This document shows positions 5,287-13,440 of a stretch of 13,983 bases of DNA, in pieces. Numbering within the stretch: the first letter of the stretch is position 1; the number at the start of each line of letters is the position of its first letter. The notes under the pieces are model-generated. The model saw only the letters and a program-made list of their open reading frames with translations. It was not told the DNA's origin and searched no databases. Source of the DNA: a bacterium (GTDB lineage: Bacteria; Bacteroidota; Bacteroidia; Bacteroidales; Muribaculaceae); assembly GCA_004559845.1 (NCBI GenBank), contig SFWW01000021.1, forward strand, positions 1 through 13,983. The letters run 5' to 3'. The position numbers and the translations under genes were made by a program.

Positions 5287-6437
5287 ATTGATATTTTTTT
5301 GATAATGGTACATAAATATACTACTCCCACAGTCATCACTGCCACGGCGCCGGCTTGCGATGTGGCATCAGCGGCGATGCCCATCAGCAAGGGGAATACC
5401 GTGCCGCCAAACAAGCCCATAATCATGAGCCCGCTCACTTCGGATTGACGCTCCGGCTCTTCGCCTAAGGCTTGGGCAAACAGGATGGAAAACACATTGC
5501 TGTTGCCATAACCCACCAAGGCAATGGCGGCATAGAGCACCCATTGGCTATTGCCAAACATGAGCCCTGCCATAGATAATGCCATCATCACCACCGATAT
5601 GAGCAAGAATGTGCGCGCTTTTATCAAACGCAATATCATGCTCCCGGTGAAGCAACCTATGGTACGGAATATGAAATATAGGCTGGTGGCAAAAGCGGCT
5701 TCATTGAGCGTGTAGCCTAAGCGCTCCATCAGCACTTTGGGCGCGGTGGTGTTGGTGCCCACATCAATGCCCACGTGGCACATAATGCCCAAAAAGCAGA
5801 GCAACACCATCGGACGCTTGAGCAAGCCTAAGCATTTGGCGAGCGAACTGCCGGCTTCGGCTTTGGGCTCGCTAATGGGGGTGAGCGCCAATACCACGCC
5901 GGAGAGCACGCCTACCACCAAATAAATCAAAAACAGTGCCTTCCATCCTAAACCAAACCAAGGAATTACGCCGGTGGCGCCCCACAACGCCAAATACGGC
6001 GCCATAAATGAGGCGATGGCTTTCACAAATTGCCCGAATGTGAGTGTTGACGCCAATCTCGAACCGCCGCCAATCACCACGCCAATGAGCGGATTGAGCG
6101 ACACCTGCATCAGCGTGTTGCCAATGCCCAATAGAGAGAAGGCGATGAGCATCATCACAAAACTATTGCCGGCTATGCCTAATGCCAGCGAGAGCACAGT
6201 AATCACTATTGAGAGCAGCACGGTGGATTTACGCCCGATTTTGTTCATCAGCAACCCGGTGGGCACGCTGAACAACAAAAACCAGAAAAACACCAACGAG
6301 GGGAACAAATTGGCGAGCGAATCGCTCAAGTGTAGGTCGGCTTTCACATAATTGCTGGCAATGCCCACCAAGTCAACAAAACCCATGGCAAAAAAGCACA
6401 GCATCAGCGACAGAAGGATGATATTTTTATTCTTCAT
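5283..6437 (-). CDS. MFS sugar permease (probable fructose/sucrose importer)
   Basis: 384 residues with about 12 transmembrane helices, a major facilitator superfamily permease resembling the FucP/GlcP sugar:H+ symporters of Bacteroidetes. The N-terminus has LMLCFFAMGFVDLVGIASNY, and the loop after helix 2 carries the MFS motif A variant GLLMNKIGRK (61-70, Asn in place of the usual Asp). It should move the monosaccharide or disaccharide released by the GH32 enzyme across the inner membrane. An AGGAAAGGA stretch lies about 10 bases upstream of the ATG, one of the few Shine-Dalgarno-like sequences here. The gene sits 24 bp after the GH32 stop and overlaps the kinase start by 4 nt, so one transcript is likely. 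Substrate is inferred from context. Confidence 0.88.
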   Translation of the reverse strand: MKNKNIILLSLMLCFFAMGFVDLVGIASNYVKADLHLSDSLANLFPSLVFFWFLLFSVPTGLLMNKIGRKSTVLLSIVITVLSLALGIAGNSFVMMLIAFSLLGIGNTLMQVSLNPLIGVVIGGGSRLASTLTFGQFVKAIASFMAPYLALWGATGVIPWFGLGWKALFLIYLVVGVLSGVVLALTPISEPKAEAGSSLAKCLGLLKRPMVLLCFLGIMCHVGIDVGTNTTAPKVLMERLGYTLNEAAFATSLYFIFRTIGCFTGSMILRLIKARTFLLISVVMMALSMAGLMFGNSQWVLYAAIALVGYGNSNVFSILFAQALGEEPERQSEVSGLMIMGLFGGTVFPLLMGIAADATSQAGAVAVMTVGVVYLCTIIKKISI

Positions 6438-6461
6438 AGCGATAATTTCCTTTCCTAATGA

Positions 6462-8393
6462 TTATTTACCCAATTGATTCACTACCACATCGCTCACTTT
6501 TGCTTTGCCTTGCGCAGCAAATTCCACTGCATCAAAGCCCTTGGAAGGAAACACCAAATTGGTCATGGCAATACGTCCACCATCCACAAACATTTCTACC
6601 GAGCACTTATCCACGTAGATATCAATCAGGTAGGAAGTGCCTTTGCACAAATTCAGCGGTGCCCAGGTGCCCAATGCCCAGTCGTTTTTGTAATTAACGG
6701 AGTAGATTTTTCGGTGTTCATCGGCTTCGCGTTCATGCAGGTTGTAAGGCTGTCCGTGACGGTTCAAATCGGTTACACCGGCTTCGGTGCGGTCCATCAC
6801 AATGCGTTGCTTTTCCAAATCCAGGTAGCATTTTAGGGTTTCGCCGGCAGCATTCAGCAAATCGAAGTTCACCTTGCGTGCATCGGCATCGGGTGTAACG
6901 CTGAATTGGAGGTGGAAAGCGCCGTCGGCATCGGCATCCACTTTGCTAATGCGGTGTGAATTGGCACTCAGCGCAAAGCCACTTTCGCGGCGTGTGGCAG
7001 AAATGAGGTTTTTGATTTCGTCCACCGGTTTTGCTGCCATATACACATCGCCATCGGCTTCAAAGAGCGAAAATTCGCGCGGCAGGGCATTAGCAGAGCG
7101 GAATTGCTTGGTGGGCACATAGTTGGCATATTGCCAGTTGCTCATCCACGGCATTCCAATCACACGCGAGCCGGGTGCATTGCTAAAGGTGACGGTGGCG
7201 TAGTGGTCTTTACCCCAGTCGATAAATTTATATTTGTCGGGAGTATTGATGCACTTAAATTCTTTGCCATCGAAAGTGCCCACAAAATATTCTGTGGCAG
7301 AGCCGCCAAACAAGCAACCGGGATTGATGTTCACAATCATCACCCAATATTCTTTTCCATTCAGCATCAGCGGGAAGAAGTCGGGGCATTCATATTGATT
7401 GGGTTGCACGCCATAGCCTTCCCCAAAGGCGCTCACAAATTGCCATTTTTTCAAATCTTTGCTGTTATAGAAGCGCATTTCCTTATCGCTGCTCACAATC
7501 ATATACCACGATTTGAGGGGCTCGTACCAGAATAATTTCGGGTCGCGGAAATCGCGCAAGCCCTTGCAGCGCTTGGGATCGTTTTCGAGCCCTTGATAAC
7601 TATTGAGCACGGGGTTGCCACTATATTTAGTGAAGGTGCGTCCGTTGTCGGTGGAATAAGCCATACATTGCTGCTCGATGAGTTCGCGCGGTCGGCTGCC
7701 ATCCTCTAAGTGCGATGTGTAGTAGGCAATGATGGCATTTTTTCCAAAACCGGCGGAATTGTTATGGTCCACCACCGCCGAGCCGGAGAAAATGTGTCCC
7801 AAAGTGTCGCGTTCGATAGCCGGCTGTAGGCGTTGCCAATGCACGAGGTCTTTGCTCACCGAGTGTCCCCAGTGCATATTGCCCCACACCGATGCATAGG
7901 GATTGTATTGGAAATAGAGGTGCCATTCACCGTCTTTATACACCAATCCGTTGGCATCGTTCATCCAGCCATAGGCAGGCGTGTGGTGATACACGGGGCG
8001 GTATTGGTCGGTGTTGGAGGTGTCGAAAGTGTCGGCAGTTTTCAGGTTGTCCCAGCATTTGGCAGTGGCCTTGGGTTGCTTTTTCACTTCCACCACAGCT
8101 TGATTGGCAGGGTGGGTGCTATCAGTTAATGCAAAAGGCACATAATAGTCGATGCGGTCCACTGCCAAGCGCACATCCATCCAGGTGTCGGTAGGTGCGC
8201 CGGTGTTGAGGCGCATTTGTGCTTCGGGCGCATTCTCTTGAATGGGAATCAATAAGAGTGCTTGTGGGTGTTGGATATTGATTGTCAACAAACTGTCGGT
8301 GGTGCGATTGATTTTGATTTCGCTTTTATTGCCGGAGCATGATGCCATCATCATGATTGCAGCAAGAAGGAAGAAATGGAATAGGGTTTTCAT
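6462..8393 (-). CDS. GH32 fructan/sucrose hydrolase, lipoprotein
   Basis: 643 residues. A lipoprotein signal (FFLLAAIMMMASC, Cys19 acylated) anchors it in a membrane, facing the periplasm or the surface. Residues ~25-125 form an extra N-terminal domain of the kind found ahead of GH32 in many Bacteroidales enzymes. The five-bladed propeller follows, with the three catalytic motifs: WMNDANG (143-149, nucleophile Asp146), FRDPK (282-286, stabiliser Asp284) and YECPDFF (334-340, acid/base Glu335). GSAVVDHNN at 204-212 is typical of levanase/inulinase/invertase types. The C-terminal beta-sandwich (~460-643) is present. Motif 1 has Ala where Pro is usual. It hydrolyses beta-fructosides (sucrose, inulin, levan or fructo-oligosaccharides); linkage preference and exo/endo mode cannot be read here. 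It is the third gene of the operon, 62 bp after the barrel gene. Confidence 0.95.
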   Translation of the reverse strand: MKTLFHFFLLAAIMMMASCSGNKSEIKINRTTDSLLTINIQHPQALLLIPIQENAPEAQMRLNTGAPTDTWMDVRLAVDRIDYYVPFALTDSTHPANQAVVEVKKQPKATAKCWDNLKTADTFDTSNTDQYRPVYHHTPAYGWMNDANGLVYKDGEWHLYFQYNPYASVWGNMHWGHSVSKDLVHWQRLQPAIERDTLGHIFSGSAVVDHNNSAGFGKNAIIAYYTSHLEDGSRPRELIEQQCMAYSTDNGRTFTKYSGNPVLNSYQGLENDPKRCKGLRDFRDPKLFWYEPLKSWYMIVSSDKEMRFYNSKDLKKWQFVSAFGEGYGVQPNQYECPDFFPLMLNGKEYWVMIVNINPGCLFGGSATEYFVGTFDGKEFKCINTPDKYKFIDWGKDHYATVTFSNAPGSRVIGMPWMSNWQYANYVPTKQFRSANALPREFSLFEADGDVYMAAKPVDEIKNLISATRRESGFALSANSHRISKVDADADGAFHLQFSVTPDADARKVNFDLLNAAGETLKCYLDLEKQRIVMDRTEAGVTDLNRHGQPYNLHEREADEHRKIYSVNYKNDWALGTWAPLNLCKGTSYLIDIYVDKCSVEMFVDGGRIAMTNLVFPSKGFDAVEFAAQGKAKVSDVVVNQLGK

Positions 8394-8419
8394 TGTAGTG
8401 TTAGGAATTGAAATGATTT

Positions 8420-8427
8420 CAAAATTA
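8420..8427 (-). promoter_or_regulatory. Possible internal -7 box upstream of the GH32 gene
   Basis: TAATTTTG on the minus strand fits TAnnTTTG and lies about 27 nt before the GH32 start. No convincing -33 TTTG is present and the 62-bp gap is AT-rich, so a chance match is possible. If used, the GH32, permease and kinase genes could be expressed apart from the barrel gene. Confidence 0.25.
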
Positions 8428-8455
8428 ATAAAAAATAGGGAAACTAAGTAGAAGA

Positions 8456-10753
8456 TTAGAATTTTAGAGTGGCGGTAAATTCCACGGTGAGCGGTCGCAG
8501 ATACGAGCCGGTCATGAGTTGGTTTTTAATGTCTTTTGCTTCTTCTTTGGTGATGAGTTCCGCACCGGCGATGGAGCCCTTTGCGCCGGTTTGGTTGAGG
8601 AAGTTGACCACGGTGCAGCCCAAATCGAGCATTTTGTTCACACGCCAATTGATGCCGCCGAAGGTTTCCCAGTGTCCGTTGAAATAGTAAGCCTCATTGA
8701 TGTTGGCGTAGGTTTTGCTAAAATAGCGGAATGAGAGCCAGAGTTTCAAATCGGGGGTAATCATATAGGAGGGGTCTAATTCCAAGAGCACTTGTGGAAT
8801 TTCTGCCACCACATTGCCTGTGGCATTAATCACACCTTCGTAGCCATCGCTGAATTTTACACTGGTTTCATATTTTTTATAGGTGGGCTTTTGATAGGTG
8901 AAGAGGAAGTGGAGGTCGAAGCCTTTGAATGGATGGGTCATGATATCGGTGGTCCATCCTATGGTTTTGATATCGAAGTTGAGTGGTGCAGCCATAATTT
9001 CCGAGCCATGCTGGAGGTTGAGGGTGGCATTGTTGTTGGTTTTGGAAATGTAGGACAGCATTGAGGTGAGGCTCAGCCAAGAATTGTTGAAATACACGCC
9101 GCCACGTGCCAATGGCACCACAATTTTTCCGGTATTGGGAAGGGTGGCAGGGGCAAAGGATTCAAATTTGGGATGTTGCACGATGTAGGTGAAATCGGCG
9201 AGCAAGCCAAATGGCTTGGAAATGCGATAGGTGGCTGAGGCGGTGAAGTCGTAGTTGAGCCAATCATAATCAAGTGGGTTGGGCGCAATCAGGGTGCCAT
9301 CGGGTGCGGTGGTGCCTAAATAATAGTTGGCAAACCGACCCACATATTCGCCTGCCGCATTGCGTACGGCGGCGTTTTCGCCTTTGAGGCGTTGCCACTC
9401 GATGCGTGCACCGTAATAGAGATTGAGGCGGTCGGTGGGATTCCAATCGTGGGTAACGTAGAGAGCGAGTTTGTTTTCGTGCCCTTTATAGTATTCCGAC
9501 GCATTTTTATTGTAGTCGTAGGTGAATCCGTTGCGCACTTTGGCATCATACACGCGCACCGGGTAGGAGCCATCGTCGGGAATGCTTTGGTCGTACATGG
9601 TGGTGTTTGAAGCATAGTCAATGCCATAGTTCCATTCGTTGATACCGATTCGCAGTGTGGAATTGGTGAAGACTTTGCTCAGTTCGGAGGTGAACATGGC
9701 TTGGTTGATGATGCCGGCATTGAGGCAAGTCATTCGCGTTTGCACATATTGCCCGGTGTAAGGCACGATATTGCCTTCGATATCGCTTTGCATATATTGG
9801 TAATCGCCATTGCGGGTGTCGATAATTTGCATCGGAGTTTGATACACCATTGCACCACGTGCGTGGGCATATTTTCCGACAAATTTCCAAGTCACGCCAT
9901 TGTCCCATGTGTAGCGGTTCATTACCACATATTCGCTTTGGCGATTTTTGGCAAAGTCGAAGAAGGATGTTTGCTTCATTTCGCCGGTGCGCATATCGCG
10001 ATAGGAGATATTGGCATCGATGGGCAAATAAGAGGTGGTGCCTAATTTAAATTTGCCAAATTCCTTTACACTGCCATCGCCCACATAAATAAAGGGAGCG
10101 CTTTGTGTGGCATAATTGTATGCCGGGTGGCTGTTGGAGTAATTAAATAATGCGGTAAATTCGCCACGGTTGCCATTGTAGCGCTTGGTGAGCGCGAGTT
10201 TGTAGATTTGCGTGCGGTCTTGATACTGGCTGCTTTTCACCTTAAAAGTGCCGGGGTCGAAATCTTGATACATGCTGGCGCTGTAGTACCATCCGTTGGC
10301 GATGGAGCCGCGCAGATTGAGCGAAAATTCCTGCTGACCGAAGTGGTTGGCTTTGTAGTTGAGGTTGCCGTGGAATCCGTCTTCGCCCAATCGGGTGAAC
10401 GAATTCACGGCGTAGCCGATGTTGCCGGTGGTGATTGCCGTTTCCGAAATTTTTTGCAATCCCACATGCGCCAGGCTGGCGTCGGTGCGCCACATGCTGT
10501 TGATGCCATGCGGGTTGGTGGCATAGGTGATGGGAATGCCGTTTTCGAGCACATTCACATCTGCCGACGGGAGTCCGATTTGAATTTCGCGCGGACCATT
10601 GGCGCTGGCAGCGTTGAGCATCACATTGCGGTTGCCTTCTTCTTTTGAAGATGTGTTTCCGCCTTCCGCATCTTGCTGTGCAAAAGCAAGCGGGGTTATC
10701 ACTGAGGCTGTGATGAGCAATCCAGCCTTTTTAAGGAAAGAATTTAAACACAT
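8456..10753 (-). CDS. TonB-receptor-like outer-membrane barrel with reduced plug
   Basis: 765 residues. Signal peptide (LLITASVITPLAFA, cleavage likely before Gln26), then a short plug-like region and a large beta barrel with alternating aromatic strands, ending in Phe765 (TATLKF) as outer-membrane proteins do. The plug region has recognisable pieces (VNVLENGIPITY at 67-78; a stretch at 97-122 ending GYAVNSFTRLG) but spans only about residues 45-125, where normal plugs have about 130-150. The first barrel strands begin near 127 (FHGNLNYKANHFG). There is no N-terminal carboxypeptidase-regulatory-like domain and no clear TonB box, and no SusD gene adjoins it. Position as first gene after the regulator, with GH32, permease and kinase behind, argues for fructan/sucrose uptake. 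It could be a true TonB-dependent receptor with a shortened plug or a more open channel. Confidence 0.8.
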   Translation of the reverse strand: MCLNSFLKKAGLLITASVITPLAFAQQDAEGGNTSSKEEGNRNVMLNAASANGPREIQIGLPSADVNVLENGIPITYATNPHGINSMWRTDASLAHVGLQKISETAITTGNIGYAVNSFTRLGEDGFHGNLNYKANHFGQQEFSLNLRGSIANGWYYSASMYQDFDPGTFKVKSSQYQDRTQIYKLALTKRYNGNRGEFTALFNYSNSHPAYNYATQSAPFIYVGDGSVKEFGKFKLGTTSYLPIDANISYRDMRTGEMKQTSFFDFAKNRQSEYVVMNRYTWDNGVTWKFVGKYAHARGAMVYQTPMQIIDTRNGDYQYMQSDIEGNIVPYTGQYVQTRMTCLNAGIINQAMFTSELSKVFTNSTLRIGINEWNYGIDYASNTTMYDQSIPDDGSYPVRVYDAKVRNGFTYDYNKNASEYYKGHENKLALYVTHDWNPTDRLNLYYGARIEWQRLKGENAAVRNAAGEYVGRFANYYLGTTAPDGTLIAPNPLDYDWLNYDFTASATYRISKPFGLLADFTYIVQHPKFESFAPATLPNTGKIVVPLARGGVYFNNSWLSLTSMLSYISKTNNNATLNLQHGSEIMAAPLNFDIKTIGWTTDIMTHPFKGFDLHFLFTYQKPTYKKYETSVKFSDGYEGVINATGNVVAEIPQVLLELDPSYMITPDLKLWLSFRYFSKTYANINEAYYFNGHWETFGGINWRVNKMLDLGCTVVNFLNQTGAKGSIAGAELITKEEAKDIKNQLMTGSYLRPLTVEFTATLKF

Positions 10754-10806
10754 AATTTTGCTTTTTGGTATTGTAGTTTTTTTGGGGTTTGAAAAAAATC
10801 TGTGAG

Positions 10807-10814
10807 CAAAATTA
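10807..10814 (-). promoter_or_regulatory. -7 box for the barrel-GH32-permease-kinase operon
   Basis: TAATTTTG on the minus strand, within TATAATTTTG, matches TAnnTTTG. It predicts transcription starting near 10800 with a leader of about 47 nt. There is no -33 TTTG at standard spacing, as expected for a promoter that needs an activator. Confidence 0.5.
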
Positions 10815-10836
10815 TATTTGTGTGCAAACCCTCACC

Positions 10837-10888
10837 ATCAAATTTGTGTCGTTCACTTACAAAATCCGTGCAATGCAACAAATTTGAT
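10837..10888. promoter_or_regulatory. Candidate operator: two 11-bp half-sites 41 bp apart
   Basis: ATCAAATTTGT (10837-10847) and ACAAATTTGAT (10878-10888) are perfect inverted copies, and the shared core CAAATTTG also makes them near-direct repeats. Their centres are 41 bp apart, close to four helical turns, placing both on one DNA face. Relative to a start near 10800 they lie at about -37 to -47 and -78 to -88, positions typical for AraC-type activators. The distal site reaches to within a few bases of the regulator's stop codon. Confidence 0.5.
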
Positions 10889-10891
10889 ACA

Positions 10892-12442
10892 TTATGATTG
10901 ATTTTTGATATTTTTTGGGGTGTGTCCGAAGAAATCTTTATAGCATTTGGTGAAATATGCCGGCGAAGAAAAGCCCACAGCGTAAGCCACCTCGCTCACC
11001 GACAGATGTCCTTGGGCGAGCATCGTGTGGGCGAGTTTTAGGCGCGACTCTCTGATGAGTTCCACCACCGATTGTCCGGTGAGCGCTTTCACTTTTCGGT
11101 AGAGGGCGGTGCGGCTCATGCCCAACTTTTGTGCTATCATATCCACATCCATATCCGAGTCGCAGAGATGGGCTTGCACCACTTCGCGCAGGCGTGTGGC
11201 GAATGATTCGCTTTCGTTGTGCAGAGGCATAGGCGATGTGATGTGGATTCGATTCTCTACTTCGGTGTGCTCTTCTGCGGCGATGGCTGCCCGGCTGATA
11301 TCGGTGCTATATAATGCACTCATAGCGCTTTGGCTTTTGCGTAAGTGCACAATCCGTCGCTGGAAGATAATCACCACCACCGCCAGCAGCAGTAGACCTG
11401 CCGATAGCACCAATGCCATGCGTTGCAAACTCAGTTGCGACAAATAATTATCGATTTTTCCATTCAGTTGCTTGAGTTGGTGCTGACGGTCGGCAATTTC
11501 ATCGTATTGCATTTGTATCACTTGAGCATTTCCCGGCGTAACCAGTTCCGACTGTAGCATCGTGTGCTTGCTGTAGGACTTGCCACGAAGTGTGTTCATG
11601 GCAAGCTCTAAGAGTTTATCGCCCTTTGTGGGATAGATATATGAAGCGGTGAGCGTGCCTTTTTTCACCAGTTCTATGCCGCCACCGGGCACATTGAGGG
11701 CGTCGATACCGCACACATCCACTTGGCGTGTGATGCCATTGGCTTTCATTGCCTTGATGGCGCCAAGGGCAAGCCGGTCGTTGTGGGCAAACACATAATC
11801 AAATTCTCGTACGCCGCTGCGCAATAGCGAATCCATGGCGTGATAGCCATTTTGCTCTTTCCAATTGCCGGGTGCGGTGGCGATGATGCTGATGTCGGGG
11901 TATTGCTTAATGGCGTCGGTGAAGCCGCGATGCCGCTCTATCATGGGCGAAGAACCTTGCATGCCGGTGATTTCCACCACCTTGCCTTTTCCCTTCATTT
12001 CGGCTGCCACATATTTTCCCATAGTGAGTCCCATTTGATAATTGTCGCAGCCGATATGGGCGGTGAATTTGTTGGATTGAATCTTGCGGTCGAAGGTAAT
12101 CACCGGGATGCCGCTATCCATCACCTGCTCCACCGTTGGGGTGATTTCGGCGCTGGTGATGGGCGCCACAATAATCATATCCACGCCGCTGTCGGCATAC
12201 TGCTTTAGTAGGCGTTTTTGCAGTTCCACACTGTCGTTGGCATTGGCAAAGCGCAATTCCACATTGTCGTAGAAATAGGTGGCTGCTTGCAATTCGGCAT
12301 TGAGTTTCTCGCGCCAAGAGTCTTGGCTGCATTGTACCACTGCGATTACATATTTTTTGGAACGACTGTTGCACGATGCCATCAAGCCCACCAGCATTGC
12401 GGCAATAAGGATTCGAGTACAGAAGGTTTTAAATTGATGCAT
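10892..12442 (-). CDS. Membrane-tethered sugar-binding/AraC regulator (kinase-less hybrid-sensor relative)
   Basis: 516 residues. An N-terminal hydrophobic signal ends LMASC, so Cys24 may be a lipidation site. Residues ~30-300 are a periplasmic binding protein domain of the ribose/LacI type: IAVVQCSQDSWREKLNAE (33-50), VDMIIVAPITSAEI (87-100), GIPVITFDRK (111-120), HIGCDNYQMG (129-138), FAHNDRLALGAIKAM (218-232), VCGIDAL (243-249). A Gln/Leu-rich linker (~312-340) precedes a single membrane helix (343-360, VLSAGLLLLAVVVIIF). After ~50 residues comes an AraC domain (415-514) with two helix-turn-helices (431-456; 480-509, ending GHTPKNIK). No histidine kinase, phosphoacceptor or receiver is present; related fructose-sensing hybrid two-component proteins such as BT1754 are roughly twice as long. 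It probably binds fructose or an oligomer in the periplasm and activates the adjacent operon from the membrane. Confidence 0.9.
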   Translation of the reverse strand: MHQFKTFCTRILIAAMLVGLMASCNSRSKKYVIAVVQCSQDSWREKLNAELQAATYFYDNVELRFANANDSVELQKRLLKQYADSGVDMIIVAPITSAEITPTVEQVMDSGIPVITFDRKIQSNKFTAHIGCDNYQMGLTMGKYVAAEMKGKGKVVEITGMQGSSPMIERHRGFTDAIKQYPDISIIATAPGNWKEQNGYHAMDSLLRSGVREFDYVFAHNDRLALGAIKAMKANGITRQVDVCGIDALNVPGGGIELVKKGTLTASYIYPTKGDKLLELAMNTLRGKSYSKHTMLQSELVTPGNAQVIQMQYDEIADRQHQLKQLNGKIDNYLSQLSLQRMALVLSAGLLLLAVVVIIFQRRIVHLRKSQSAMSALYSTDISRAAIAAEEHTEVENRIHITSPMPLHNESESFATRLREVVQAHLCDSDMDVDMIAQKLGMSRTALYRKVKALTGQSVVELIRESRLKLAHTMLAQGHLSVSEVAYAVGFSSPAYFTKCYKDFFGHTPKNIKNQS

Positions 12443-12499
12443 AAGAGTGTATGGAGTTGATAAATGGGTTCGCCAAGCGCTTTAGTTTGGCTTTTGGCA

Positions 12500-12507
12500 C
12501 AAAGATA
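12500..12507 (-). promoter_or_regulatory. -7 box for the regulator gene
   Basis: TATCTTTG on the minus strand matches TAnnTTTG exactly. It predicts transcription from about 12494 and a leader of about 52 nt. No clear -33 TTTG is visible at standard spacing. It is divergent from the pgeF promoter within the same 143-bp gap, and no copy of the CAAATTTG half-site is found here. Confidence 0.5.
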
Positions 12508-12524
12508 GAAATTTTTGGGAGATA

Positions 12525-12559
12525 TTTGGCGATAATGAGGTGGAAAATGAGTAATTTTG
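12525..12559 (+). promoter_or_regulatory. Candidate promoter for pgeF
   Basis: TTTG at 12525-12528 and TAATTTTG at 12552-12559 on the plus strand, separated by 23 bp (slightly more than the usual 19-21). Predicted start near 12566, leaving about 20 nt of leader before the ATG at 12586. Confidence 0.45.
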
Positions 12560-12585
12560 ATGGTTGAAATTGAATTGTTTTAAAC

Positions 12586-13392
12586 ATGAATGTGAATCAT
12601 TCTTTGTTGCAAGTGTTGCAGTGGCCACGCCCGGTGGAAGGGATTGTGGCGTTCAACACGTTGCGTGGCGATGCGAATGGCGATGACCCCTACAGTGCCT
12701 TCAATTTGTGCCACTACACCGGCGATGCGCCTGAGCATGTGGCGCAATGCCGGCAAATGTTATGCCATGCGCTGGGCATTTCTGCGAGCCATTTGGTGAT
12801 GCCACGGCAAACCCACACCACCCGTGTGGCGGTGGTTGATGAGGCGCTGATGGCTGCCGGTGAGGCGGAGCGTGCTGTGCGCCTGCAAAATGTGGATGCC
12901 TTGGTGACACGCCTTCCCGGGGTGTGTATCGGGGTGAATACTGCCGACTGCGTGAACATTGCCCTTGCTGATGCCTGCGCGGGTGTGATTGGGGTGGCTC
13001 ATGCCGGATGGCGCGGTACGGCAGGAAAAATTGCTGCGCGCACCGTGGAAGCGATGGTGGCGGAGGGCGCTCGGGCAGAACGCATAGTGGCAGTGATGGG
13101 GGCAAGCATTTGCGAACACTGCTTTGAGGTGGGCGATGAGGTGCTCGAGGCTTTTGTGGCACAGGGGTTTGATGCCAATGCCATCAGCCACCGCAATCCC
13201 ATCACCGGAAAAGCACATATCCGACTTCAAGAAGCCAATCGCATAGTGCTTCTTGACGCCGGATTGATGCCGGAAAATGTGGTGTGGAATGGCGAATGTA
13301 GCCGCTGTAGACCTTGGCGCTATTTCTCTGCGCGCCGCTTGGGCATTCACTCCGGCCGCACCTTCACCGGTGTGCTTCGGAATACGAAATAA
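12586..13392 (+). CDS. pgeF: Purine nucleoside phosphorylase PgeF (YfiH/laccase-domain/DUF152 family)
   Basis: 268 residues, a normal length for this family. The family was once called polyphenol oxidase/laccase; characterised members are zinc-dependent cytoplasmic purine nucleoside phosphorylases with adenosine deaminase activity, and E. coli YfiH also corrects mis-incorporated residues in peptidoglycan precursors. Motifs: MPRQTHTTRV (72-81, ligand His77), NTADCVNIALAD (118-129, Cys122; Asn where Pro is common), GVAHAGWRGT (136-145, His139), GASICEHCFEVGDEV (172-186), and the C-terminal NGECSRCRPWRYFSARR with SGRTFTGVLR. The three metal ligands are all present. The ATG at 12586 follows a plausible promoter. 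It is divergent from the fructan regulator and probably functionally unrelated to it. Confidence 0.92.
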   Translation: MNVNHSLLQVLQWPRPVEGIVAFNTLRGDANGDDPYSAFNLCHYTGDAPEHVAQCRQMLCHALGISASHLVMPRQTHTTRVAVVDEALMAAGEAERAVRLQNVDALVTRLPGVCIGVNTADCVNIALADACAGVIGVAHAGWRGTAGKIAARTVEAMVAEGARAERIVAVMGASICEHCFEVGDEVLEAFVAQGFDANAISHRNPITGKAHIRLQEANRIVLLDAGLMPENVVWNGECSRCRPWRYFSARRLGIHSGRTFTGVLRNTK

Positions 13393-13397
13393 AAACA

Positions 13398-13435
13398 CCC
13401 CTCCCTCCCGAGAGAGGGGGGATGATATGATTTTT
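13398..13435 (+). terminator. GC-rich hairpin downstream of pgeF
   Basis: CCCCTCCCTC (13398-13407) pairs imperfectly with GAGAGGGGGG (13412-13421), with one bulge and a G-U pair. A T5 run comes only at 13431-13435, nine bases after the stem, so plus-strand termination would be weak. On the minus strand the stem is followed by GTG and T5, so it may act both ways. Confidence 0.45.
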
Positions 13436-13440
13436 AGTGG

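Noticed and set aside
5287..5313. Nine-codon N-terminal extension of the fructokinase
   Set aside because: The ATG at 5284-5286 overlaps the permease stop as ATGA and begins at the first strand of the fold; the extension lies wholly inside the permease gene.
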